A stretch of DNA of 64,000 nt from Amycolatopsis sp. CA-126428 (GTDB lineage Bacteria; Actinomycetota; Actinomycetes; Mycobacteriales; Pseudonocardiaceae), in the NCBI RefSeq assembly GCF_002904335.1, contig NZ_PPHF01000034.1, forward strand, positions 62,001-126,000, given 5' to 3'. A program made the position numbers and the translations under genes. Numbering within the stretch: position 1 is the first letter of the stretch; the number at the start of each line of letters is the position of its first letter. This document shows, in pieces, positions 47,010 through 56,212 of this stretch. The notes beneath the pieces were generated by a model that was given only the letters and a program-made list of their open reading frames with translations, had not been told where the DNA came from and made no database searches.

Positions 47010-47039
47010 AACTTAGGACAAGTGTCCCAACCGTGGCAA
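47010..47039 (-). promoter_or_regulatory. Promoter of the VOC gene with internal palindrome
   Basis: On the minus strand TTGCCA (47039-47034), an 18-base spacer and TAAGTT (47015-47010), ending seven bases before ATG 47002. The spacer includes GGACACTTGTCC (47027-47016), whose GGACA/TGTCC half-sites suggest a repressor site occluding polymerase. Confidence 0.5.
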
Positions 47040-47051
47040 CCCCGAAAACGG

Positions 47052-47086
47052 CGAAGGCCGCCATGCACCGGGCATGGCGGCCTTCG
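47052..47086 (-). terminator. Terminator of the korAB operon
   Basis: Perfect 15-bp stem, CGAAGGCCGCCATGC (47052-47066) with its complement at 47072-47086, and a five-base loop. It lies 13 bases past the korB stop in the sense direction. It ends close to the -35 of the VOC gene. Confidence 0.88.
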
Positions 47087-47098
47087 GGAGCAGCGGGG

Positions 47099-48159
47099 TT
47101 ACGCGACTGTCCAGGTGTCCTTGCCGCGCAGCAGGCCCTGCAGGTCCGGCTTGCGGGCCGCACGAGCCTCTTCGACCTGGGCGCGGGCGCCGTCGTCGTA
47201 CGTCGGGCGCTCGACCTGGCGGAGGATGCCCGTCGGGACGTGGTTGAGGTTCTGGTCGCCCAGGCGCGACAGCGCGAACGCGTACGACGTGTCCGCGATC
47301 GCCGGGTCGTGCACCACGATGTCGTCTTCGCCGATGTCCGCGATCTTGGCGACGTCCAGGCCGCCCCAGTCGCCGCGCTTGACGCCGAACTCCTGGTTCG
47401 GGCCGAAGCGGATCGGCTCGCCGGCGCGCAACGGGATCAGCCGGGCAGCGGCTTCGTCGGCGTCCTTGAGGACGTCGAACGCACCGTCGTTGAAGATCGG
47501 GCAGTTCTGGTAGATCTCGACCAGCGCCGAGCCGCGGTGCTGCGCCGCCGCCTGCAGGACCTCGGTCAGGCCCTTGCGGTCGGAGTCCATCGCCCGGCCC
47601 ACGAACGACGCCTCCGCGCCGATCGCCAGCGACAGCGGGTTGAACGGCGTGTCCACCGAACCCATCGGGGTCGACTTGGTGACCATGCCCTGCCCGGACG
47701 TCGGGGAGTACTGGCCCTTGGTCAGCCCGTAGATCCGGTTGTTGAACAGCAGGATCTTGATGTTCACGTTGCGGCGCAACGCGTGGATCAGGTGGTTGCC
47801 GCCGATGGACAGCGCGTCGCCGTCACCGGTGACGACCCACACCGACAGGTCCGGCCGCGTGGTGGCCAGCCCGGTCGCGATCGACGGCGCACGGCCGTGG
47901 ATCGAGTGCATGCCGTAGGTGTTGAGGTAGTACGGGAACCGCGACGAGCAGCCGATGCCCGAGATGAACACGATGTTCTCGCGCTTGAGGCCGAGGGTCG
48001 GCAGGAAGGACTGGACCGCGTTCAGGACGACGTAGTCGCCGCAACCGGGACACCAGCGGACTTCCTGGTCCGACTTGTAGTCCTTGGCCTTCTGCGGCTC
48101 GTCGGTGGTGGGCACAAGGTCCAGGCCGCCGAGGTTGGGTATCCCCAAGTCGATTGCGG

Positions 48160-48163
<4 letters not shown>
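47099..48163 (-). CDS. korB: 2-Oxoacid:ferredoxin oxidoreductase subunit beta
   Basis: 354-residue thiamine-diphosphate subunit. Seen: the cysteine motif RWCPGCGDYVVL near residue 37, the FISGIGCSSRFPYY region, and the ThDP/Mg motif VVTGDGDALSIGGNHLI with NNRIYGLTKGQYSPTS. With KorA it oxidatively decarboxylates 2-oxoglutarate to succinyl-CoA and reduces ferredoxin, a CoA-dependent TCA step. ATG 48163 has GGAGG upstream and overlaps the korA stop (ATGA). A longer antisense frame to 48796 is shadow. Confidence 0.93.
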
Positions 48164-50085
<1,922 letters not shown>

Positions 50086-50343
50086 GGGTCAGGGATTCCC
50101 TCTCTCCCGACGGTACGGCTTCCGTTCGCCTGCCGGTGCCGCGGCTGCGTTCACCAGGTCTACTCCCGAGGTTAGCTCGCCCTCAACACCCAGGTTGGCA
50201 GTGTCCCGGCTGTTGGGCGACCTCATTGATGCTCTTCAATGTCTCTTCGCAGCTCCGTCAGATACCTGTAACTGATGGTAACGGGTAGTCGCCGCGCCGC
50301 GCTGTGATGCGTGTCTCCCGGAGCGGAGAGCGGTCCGATCGGG

Positions 50344-51107
50344 TCAGGGCCGGGAACGGATCCGGTCCCGCACCAGGGAAAGCCGCTCGGCGAACTCCGG
50401 TGACGCCAGCGAGGCCAGTTGCGGCCGGATCTCGACGTCGACGGCGGCGCTGTGCTCGCCAGGCTCGCGGTGGTGCGGAGACTGCGCTTGGTGGCGATCA
50501 GTGCGGCCCGCGGTGCGGAGACGGCGGGGTGAGCCAGCTCACGCGCGGCCGTCAGCAGTTCGTCATGGCCGCCGTCGACCACGCGCAGCGCCAGCCCGGC
50601 GCGCACCGCGGCTTCGGCGTCCAGGGGTTGTCCGAACAACGTCAGGGCGGCGGCCTGCTGCGGGCCGGCGAGCCGCTGCGTCATCCAGGTCATCCCGCCG
50701 CCGGGGTGCAGCCCGAGTTCGAGGAACCGGGCGACGAACTTCGCCCGCGGCCCGGCCAGCCGGACGTCGGCGGCGAGGGCGAGGTTCAGCCCGGCCCCGA
50801 CGGCGGCGCCCCCGACGGCGGCGATGGTCGGCAGCGCGCACCGCGCCACGGCGAGGAAGCCTTCGTAGATGGCCCGCAGGCCGGGCTCGTCGGCCGCGGC
50901 GAGCGCGGACAGGTCGGCACCGGCGCAGAAGGCGGGCGGCGTCCCGGTGACGACGACGGCGTGCACGGACTCGTCCTGTTCAGCGGCCTCGACGGCGGCG
51001 ACGAGCTGCGCGGAGAGGTCGAGCGTCAGCGCGTTCCGGCTGCCGGGAGCGTCGACGGTCAGCAGGGCGACGCCGCCGGAGTGCTCGCTGACGATGCTGT
51101 CGGTCAT
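50344..51107 (-). pseudogene. Enoyl-CoA hydratase/isomerase family gene with a -1 frameshift near the 3' end
   Basis: Crotonase-fold protein. From ATG 51107 the frame is normal: [28 protein letters not shown], the oxyanion-hole region [20 protein letters not shown] and [13 protein letters not shown]. At about 50458-50461 one base appears missing. The family-like C-terminus ([20 protein letters not shown] ... RSRP, stop 50344-50346) continues in another frame; restoring one base gives 254 residues, a usual length. As it stands, translation runs about 75 unrelated residues to 50223. Either a recent inactivating mutation or a base-calling error in a GC-rich stretch. Confidence 0.75.
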
Positions 51108-51144
51108 GGGCCCAGGGTGGCACGGTGCGGTGGTGGTGGACGCA

Positions 51145-51196
51145 GGGCGGGCCTCCGCCCCCCGTTGACCAGCGTATCGGCGAGGGGCGACAGTTT
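51145..51196. repeat. Dispersed intergenic element, copy C (left half of an inverted pair)
   Basis: Contains GGCGGGCCTCCGCCCCCC followed by the core CCAGCGTATCGGCG and GGGGCGACA. Reverse-complement alignment to copy D (51285-51333) gives about 40 of 50 matching positions, so C and D form an inverted pair around 88 bases. The region 51108-51655 contains no supported gene. Confidence 0.7.
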
Positions 51197-51284
51197 TGCG
51201 GCCCCGGCTCGCGCTTGTCCCCAAGCCGCGGCTGGGGGAGAGGTTTGTGGAGTATCCGTGCGCGCTGCGGACTTGAGCGGCCGG

Positions 51285-51333
51285 ATTGTCGGTACCCGCC
51301 GATACGCTGGAGACCGGGGGGCGGAGGCCCGCC
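51285..51333. repeat. Dispersed intergenic element, copy D (right half of an inverted pair)
   Basis: Reads TTGTCGGTACCCGCCGATAC then GCTGG, AGACC, GGGGGG and CGGAGGCCCGCC on the plus strand, the inverse of copy C. Its GGCGGGTACCGACA end matches the right end of copy A (GGCGGGGTACGACA). Immediately followed by a tandem-repeat array. Confidence 0.7.
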
Positions 51334-51353
51334 TTGTTCCGCCTCGGCCACTC

Positions 51354-51660
51354 GGCGCGGGTTCACTGCTCCGGGAGCGCGCCTTGCCGGGCTGTGGCCG
51401 CCCGGCGCGCGCTCGCTGCTCGGCCTGCCCGATCCCGCCGCAGCCAGCCAGCCGGCGCGGGCTCGCTGCTCCGCCCGCCCGATCCCGCCGCAGCCGCCCG
51501 GCGCGGGTTCACTGCTCCGGGGGCGTGCCCTTACCCGGTTGCGGCTGCCCGGCGCGGGCTCGCTGCGCGGCCCGCCCGATCCCGCCGCAGCCAGCCAGCC
51601 GGCGCGGGCTCGCTGCTCGGCCCGCCCACTCCCGCCCTGGCCGCTCAGTCCGCGCTCACT
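51354..51660. repeat. Tandem array, about 50-bp degenerate unit, running into the lrp stop codon
   Basis: Units start at about 51354, 51404, 51454, 51500, 51551, 51601 and 51650. Each begins GGCGCGGG(C/T)TC(G/A)CTGCTC (last one diverged) and most continue into a CCCGATCCCGCCGCAGCC-type half. The last, partial unit includes the reverse complement of the lrp stop codon (51656-51658), which suggests the array grew by duplication of the 3' end of that gene. Units abut without spacers. Confidence 0.75.
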
Positions 51661-52111
51661 GCTCCGGCGTCGGTGGCCGTTCCAGCAGCCGCGACAGCAC
51701 CACGGTCGACACCGTCCGGTCCACGATCTCGAGCCCGCGCAGCCGCTCCAGCGCCGTCTCCAGGTGGTGGATGTCGGCCGCCCGCAGGTGCACGATCGCG
51801 TCCGCCGCACCCGACACCGTGTACGCCGCCACCACCTCCGGCAGCGGCTCCAGCCGCGCCCGGATCCGGGCCGGCGTGATGTTGCCCTGGCACGTGACCT
51901 CGACGAACGCCTCCGTTCCCCAGCCCAGCGCCTCCGGGTCGACGACCGCCGTGAAGCCCCGCAGGATGCCCGTTTCGAGCAGCCGGTCGACCCGCCGTTT
52001 CACCGCCGGCGCCGACAGGCCGACCACCTTGCCGATCTCCGCGTAGCTCGAGCGCGCGTTCGCCACTAGACACGAAACGATTCGCTGGTCGATGGTGTTC
52101 ACACGCAACAT
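51656..52111 (-). CDS. Lrp/AsnC-family transcriptional regulator
   Basis: 151 residues. HTH: VNTIDQRIVSCLVANARSSY, then IGKVVGLSAPAVKRRVDRLL; the RAM domain follows from about residue 63 (TEAFVEVTCQGNITPARI ... VHLRAADIHHLETALERL). It is divergent from a DDAH-like gene with 65 bases between, a layout typical for a regulator controlling its neighbour, so arginine, ornithine or a related amino acid is a reasonable ligand guess. ATG 52111. Its stop lies in the last unit of a tandem array. Confidence 0.9.
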   Translation of the reverse strand: MLRVNTIDQRIVSCLVANARSSYAEIGKVVGLSAPAVKRRVDRLLETGILRGFTAVVDPEALGWGTEAFVEVTCQGNITPARIRARLEPLPEVVAAYTVSGAADAIVHLRAADIHHLETALERLRGLEIVDRTVSTVVLSRLLERPPTPEQ

Positions 52112-52176
52112 CTAGCACAGATACGCGCAGCGAACAGCGATTGATTGCGATATTAGGCGCCCCTTACCCTGCAATC
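52112..52176 (+). promoter_or_regulatory. Divergent lrp / DDAH promoter region
   Basis: 65 bases, AT-richer than the surroundings. TTGATT (52141-52146), an 18-base spacer and TACCCT (52165-52170) end six bases before ATG 52177, a good leaderless promoter. The repeated GCGATTGATTGCGAT stretch (about 52137-52151) is a candidate Lrp binding site overlapping the -35. Confidence 0.5.
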
Positions 52177-53022
52177 ATGCAGGGATCACTGGCCACCCGC
52201 GTACCGACCACCCGCCGATACCTGATGTGCCCGCCGCGCTTCTTCGCGGTGGACTACGTGATCAACCCCTGGATGGACCCGACCCAGCCGGTCAGCGCCG
52301 ACGTCGCCGTCGCGCAGTGGACCGAGCTGCGCGACACCTACCGCCGCCTCGGCCACACCGTCGAGGAGATCGAGCCCCAGCCCGGCCTGCCCGACATGGT
52401 CTTCGCCGCCAACTCCGGCACCGTCGTCGACGGCCGGGTGCTCGGCTCGCGGTTCCGCGCCCCGCAGCGCGCCGCCGAAGCCGAGCACTTCCGCCGCTGG
52501 TTCGTCGAACACGGCTACCGCGACATCACCATGCCGGAGAAGATCAACGAGGCCGAAGGCGACTTCGCCTGGACCGGCGCCCTGCTGCTCGCCGGCACCG
52601 GCTTCCGCACCGACCCGGCCGCGCACGCCGAAGCGCAGGAGGCCCTCGGCGTCCCGGTCGTCTCGCTGCAGCTGGTCGACCCGCGTTACTACCACCTCGA
52701 CACCGCGCTGTTCGTGCTCGCCGAGGCGACGGACTCGACCCGCGCGCAGATCGTCTACTACCCCGAAGCCTTCTCCGCCGGCTCGCGCCGCGTGCTGGAG
52801 CGGGTGTTCCCGGACGCGGTGCTCGCCACGAAGGAAGACGCAGAGTGTTTCGGCCTCAACGGCGTCTCCGACGGCCGCAATGTCGTCCTCCCGGTGGAGG
52901 CCACCCGATTGGGTGAACTTCTCTCCGCGCGGGGGTATGAGCCGGTCTACGTCGACATCTCTGAGCTGCGGAAAGCCGGCGGCGGCCCGAAGTGCTGCAC
53001 GCTCGAGATTCGCAAAGGCTAA
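52177..53022 (+). CDS. Dimethylarginine dimethylaminohydrolase-like amidinohydrolase
   Basis: 281 residues of the guanidino-group-modifying superfamily (DDAH / arginine deiminase / amidinotransferase). Seen: RYLMCPPRFFAVDYVINPWM at the N-terminus, the PDMVFAANSGTVV acidic/Asn site, EGDFAWTGALLLAG, the YYHLDTALFVL histidine region and the catalytic cysteine near the C-terminus (GGGPKCCTLEIRKG). It should hydrolyse methylated arginine or arginine to a citrulline-type product. ATG 52177 is preferred over upstream starts because a -10 ends six bases before it. The paired divergent Lrp regulator supports an amino-acid role. Confidence 0.87.
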   Translation: MQGSLATRVPTTRRYLMCPPRFFAVDYVINPWMDPTQPVSADVAVAQWTELRDTYRRLGHTVEEIEPQPGLPDMVFAANSGTVVDGRVLGSRFRAPQRAAEAEHFRRWFVEHGYRDITMPEKINEAEGDFAWTGALLLAGTGFRTDPAAHAEAQEALGVPVVSLQLVDPRYYHLDTALFVLAEATDSTRAQIVYYPEAFSAGSRRVLERVFPDAVLATKEDAECFGLNGVSDGRNVVLPVEATRLGELLSARGYEPVYVDISELRKAGGGPKCCTLEIRKG

Positions 53023-53103
53023 ATAACGGCAAAAATGTGTAACTCACCCGTTTGCCATCGCGATTAATCGAAGTAACAAATCGACTACTCGCGGTGGCAG
53101 GCG

Positions 53104-53760
53104 GTGGGAGTGGTGACGGTGATCCTCGCCGTGCACGGGGTGGGCCGGCCGGCGCGCCAGCTCGACCCCGGGGAAGACGAGCGCTGGCTGACCGTGGCGC
53201 AGTTCGAACGCGTCCTCGACGTCGCCGCGGAGCGCGAAGACGTCCGCCTCACCTTCGACGACGGCAACGAATCCGACGTCGAGATCGTGCTGCCGCGGCT
53301 GGCCGACCGCGGGCTGACGGCGGAGTTCTTCCCCCTCGCCGGCCGGCTCGGGCAGCGCGGCTACCTCGACCGCGACGGGCTGCGCGAGCTCACGCGCGCC
53401 GGAATGGAGATCGGCTCGCACGGCTGGGAACCCCGCGACTGGCGGCGGCTCGACGACCGGCACGCCGACCGCGAGCTGAAGGACGCGCCGAAGCTGCTCG
53501 GCGACCTGTGCGGCCGGCCGGTGCGCCGGTACTCGCTGCCGTTCGGCGCCTACGACCGGCGCGTGCTCGCCCGGCTGCGGCAGGCGGGCGCCACCCGCGT
53601 CTACTCGAGCGACGGCGGCGCGGCCCGCCGCGACGGCTGGCTGCAGGCCCGCACCGAGCTCCCGCACGACCTCGACGGCGACTGGCTCGACGGCGTGCTC
53701 GCCGGGTCCCGCCGGGCCGCGCACTGGGCGAACCGCTTGTTCCTCCGCGCTCTCCGGTAG
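53104..53760 (+). CDS. NodB-type polysaccharide deacetylase
   Basis: 218 residues, CE4 family. Metal/catalytic motifs: LTFDDGNESDVEIVLP (catalytic Asp-Asp), GSHGWEPRDWRRLDD in place of the usual SH-T-H (His retained, later residues divergent) and a RRYSLPFGAYDRRV motif. No signal peptide, so a cytoplasmic carbohydrate substrate or non-classical export is possible. GTG 53104; GTG 53110 is equally possible. The AT-rich 53023-53103 gap carries a GGCAAA/TTTGCC inverted repeat. Confidence 0.78.
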   Translation: MGVVTVILAVHGVGRPARQLDPGEDERWLTVAQFERVLDVAAEREDVRLTFDDGNESDVEIVLPRLADRGLTAEFFPLAGRLGQRGYLDRDGLRELTRAGMEIGSHGWEPRDWRRLDDRHADRELKDAPKLLGDLCGRPVRRYSLPFGAYDRRVLARLRQAGATRVYSSDGGAARRDGWLQARTELPHDLDGDWLDGVLAGSRRAAHWANRLFLRALR

Positions 53761-53992
53761 GGCGCCTCGCCGTCGCGAACCGTCTCGTTCGGCGCTCGGC
53801 GCGTCCCGGCGACCGGGACACCGCCAGAACCGGTTCCGGCGGGCGCCGGACCCGGTGAGCAGCCTTTTCGTCAACTCCGGCCATCTGATGGGAAATTCCC
53901 GGACCCGGAGGTCTTGAACGCCGCCGCGCCCGGGTGCATCCTGATGCCCCGCCGCCGTAAGGAAAGTTTCCTAACTAAAGGGAGCCCCAGGA
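53761..53992 (+). promoter_or_regulatory. Upstream region of the chitosanase gene with AGGAAAGTTTCCT palindrome
   Basis: 232 bases. The palindrome AGGAAAGTTTCCT at 53960-53972 lies about 20 bases before the chitosanase ATG. It resembles, from memory, the GAAAnTTTC operator bound by the chitosanase repressor CsnR of Streptomyces. Nothing else recognised in the region. Confidence 0.55.
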
Positions 53993-54688
53993 ATGCGGAA
54001 ACTGATCCTGCTCGCGACCCTCGCGCTGGCGTCGGCCGTGATGCCGTCGGCCCTCGCGTCGGCGTCGCCGGCCCCGGCCGCTCAACCGGCCACCGCCGAA
54101 GCCGCCCCCACCGCGGCCCAGCTGCTCGCCAAGACCTCCGGCTGCAAGCAGGTCTCGAACGGCAAGTACAAGACCGACGAAGACGTCTCGAGCAAGACCG
54201 TCGCGATCTGCGACGCCAACGGCGCGGTCTTCTGGAAAGCCGACATGGACATCGACTGCGACGGCCAGCGCAGCTCGCAGTGCAACGAGAACACCGACTG
54301 CTGCTACCAGGACGACACGGCGTTCCACCAGTCCGACGGCAAGCCGCTCAACGCCGCGAAGCTGCCCTACATCGTCGTGCCGAGCTCCAGCAGCATCTGG
54401 AAGTACTCCTCCTCCGGCCTCAAGGGCGGCGGCTCCTGCGCGGTGATCTACAACGGCAAGGTCGAGTACGCCGTCATCGGGGACACCGGACCGACGCAGA
54501 TCATCGGCGAAGCGTCCTACGCGACGGCGAAGGACCTCGGCATCAACCCGGACCCCTCGAACGGCGGCACCGACTCCGGCGTCACGTACATCTGCTTCAA
54601 GAACTCGACCGTCTCGCCGATCGAGAACCACTCCAACGCGGTGAGCAAGGGCCAGAGCCTGGCGACCACCTTCGTGAACAACAACTGA
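53993..54688 (+). CDS. Secreted GH75 chitosanase
   Basis: 231 residues. Signal peptide about 1-24 (RKLILLATLALASAVMPSAL ASA), a short Ala/Pro/Thr linker, then a glycoside hydrolase family 75-like domain: WKADMDIDCDGQRSSQCN with the metal/catalytic Asp cluster, and the signature AVIGDTGPTQIIGEASYATAKD. Endo-hydrolysis of chitosan outside the cell is the expected activity. ATG 53993 has AGGGAG upstream and lies 20 bases after a putative CsnR-type palindrome. The deacetylase gene at 53.1 kb is in the same direction but probably separately controlled. Confidence 0.85.
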   Translation: MRKLILLATLALASAVMPSALASASPAPAAQPATAEAAPTAAQLLAKTSGCKQVSNGKYKTDEDVSSKTVAICDANGAVFWKADMDIDCDGQRSSQCNENTDCCYQDDTAFHQSDGKPLNAAKLPYIVVPSSSSIWKYSSSGLKGGGSCAVIYNGKVEYAVIGDTGPTQIIGEASYATAKDLGINPDPSNGGTDSGVTYICFKNSTVSPIENHSNAVSKGQSLATTFVNNN

Positions 54689-54759
54689 CACCTTATTTTC
54701 CGCCCGGCGGCGAATCGTGGTTCCCGGCCACGGTCCGCCGCCGGTCCGCGTACCGGATC

Positions 54760-54794
54760 GAGACGCAGTTCTCACTTGAATCCCTTGCGTCTCA
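54760..54794. repeat. GAGACGCA / TGCGTCTC inverted repeat after the chitosanase gene
   Basis: GAGACGCA and TGCGTCTC flank about 18 bases in the gap 54689-54895 between the chitosanase and algD-like genes. Too widely spaced to be a convincing terminator; it may be an operator for the polysaccharide locus. A second small inverted match, CCAAGGG with CCCTTG, is nearby. No gene seen in the gap. Confidence 0.35.
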
Positions 54795-54895
54795 CCGTGG
54801 TCTCACGCCGTCCCCCGTTCGCCGCCCTCGCGGTAACGATCCAAGGGCGCCCGCCGACCAACTTGAGGGTCGCGCGGAATAGCGGAGGTTTTGGC

Positions 54896-56212
54896 GTGAA
54901 GATCAGTGTCTTCGGGCTCGGTTACGTCGGCTGTGTCTCCGCCGCGTGCCTGGCGGGGCAGGGACACCGGGTGGTCGGCGTGGACGTCAACCCGGTGAAG
55001 ATCGACCTCATCACCCAGGGCAACGCCCCGGTGGTCGAGGAGCGGATCGGCGAGCTGACCGCCGAGGTCGTCGCGAGCGGCGCGCTGAGAGCCACGACCG
55101 ACGTCGCCGAAGCCGTCGCCGACAGCGAGATCTCGCTGGTCTGCGTCGGTACGCCGTCGGCGCCGAACGGCAGCCTTTCCACGGTCTACCTGGAGCGCGT
55201 GGCCGAGGAGATCGGCGAGGCGATCGCCAAGAAGGCCGAGCGGCACACGGTCGTCTTCCGCAGCACGATGCTGCCCGGCACCTGCCTCGACCTGCTGGTC
55301 CCGATCCTGGAGAAGGCTTCGGGTCGCACGGCCGGCGTCGACTTCGGCGTCGCGGTGAACCCGGAGTTCCTGCGCGAGGGCACCAGCGTCCGCGACTTCT
55401 TCGACCCGCCGAAGACGGTGATCGGCGAGATCGACGAGGCCAGCGGCGACGCTGTGGCCGGGCTGTACGAGGGGCTGCCCGGCCCGGTGTTCCGGGTGCC
55501 GATTCCGGTCGCGGAAATGACGAAGTACGCCGACAACTCCTTCCACGGCCTGAAGATCGGCTTCGCGAACGAGCTCGGTTCGATCTGCCGGGCGCTCGGC
55601 CTCGACTCGCACCAGGTGATCGACGTCTTCCTCGCCGACACCAAGCTCAACATCAGCCCCGCCTACCTCAAGCCCGGGTTCGCCTTCGGCGGCTCGTGCC
55701 TGCCGAAGGACCTGCGCGGGCTCGTCTACGCCGCGCACCGCGCCGACGTCAGCGTGCCGATCCTTTCGCACGTGCTCGCGTCGAACGCCGAGCACCTGCA
55801 GCGGGCGTTCGACCTGGTCGCCCGCACCGGCAAGCGCAAGGTCGGGCTGTTCGGGCTGTCGTTCAAGCCGGGCACCGACGACCTGCGCGAGTCACCGCTG
55901 GTCGAGCTGGCCGAGAAGCTGCTCGGCAAGGGGTACGACCTGAAGATCTACGACGCCAACGTCAGCCTCTCGCGGCTGATGGGCGCCAACCGCGAGTACA
56001 TCGAGGGCCGGCTGCCGCACCTCGGCCAGCTGCTCGCCGGGACCGTCGAAGAAGTCATGGACCACGCCGAAGTCCTGCTCGTCGGCACCAAGGACCCGGA
56101 CGTGCTGGCGGCCCTGCCGCACAGTGGCGACCGGGCGCTCATCGACCTCGTCCGCCTGCCCGACGCCGCGACGCGTCGCCTTGAAGAGGGATACGCCGGC
56201 CTTGCCTGGTAA
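54896..56212 (+). CDS. GDP-mannose 6-dehydrogenase (AlgD-like)
   Basis: 438-residue nucleotide-sugar dehydrogenase. N-terminal NAD site VFGLGYVGCVSAACLAGQGH; ICVGTPS-equivalent SLVCVGTPSAPNG; AGVDFGVAVNPEFLREGTSV; catalytic cysteine in GFAFGGSCLPKDLRG; and GLSFKPGTDDLRESPLVELA. This set resembles Pseudomonas AlgD more than UDP-glucose dehydrogenase, so the product is probably GDP-mannuronate; UDP-sugar use is the alternative. GTG 54896 has GGAGG nine bases upstream; the open frame to 54776 is not supported. First gene of the polysaccharide locus. Confidence 0.85.
   Translation: MKISVFGLGYVGCVSAACLAGQGHRVVGVDVNPVKIDLITQGNAPVVEERIGELTAEVVASGALRATTDVAEAVADSEISLVCVGTPSAPNGSLSTVYLERVAEEIGEAIAKKAERHTVVFRSTMLPGTCLDLLVPILEKASGRTAGVDFGVAVNPEFLREGTSVRDFFDPPKTVIGEIDEASGDAVAGLYEGLPGPVFRVPIPVAEMTKYADNSFHGLKIGFANELGSICRALGLDSHQVIDVFLADTKLNISPAYLKPGFAFGGSCLPKDLRGLVYAAHRADVSVPILSHVLASNAEHLQRAFDLVARTGKRKVGLFGLSFKPGTDDLRESPLVELAEKLLGKGYDLKIYDANVSLSRLMGANREYIEGRLPHLGQLLAGTVEEVMDHAEVLLVGTKDPDVLAALPHSGDRALIDLVRLPDAATRRLEEGYAGLAW

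Noticed and set aside
53052..53858. 268-codon frame overlapping the polysaccharide deacetylase
   Set aside because: Almost only Ala/Arg/Pro/Gly; the overlapping frame from 53104 carries the NodB motifs.
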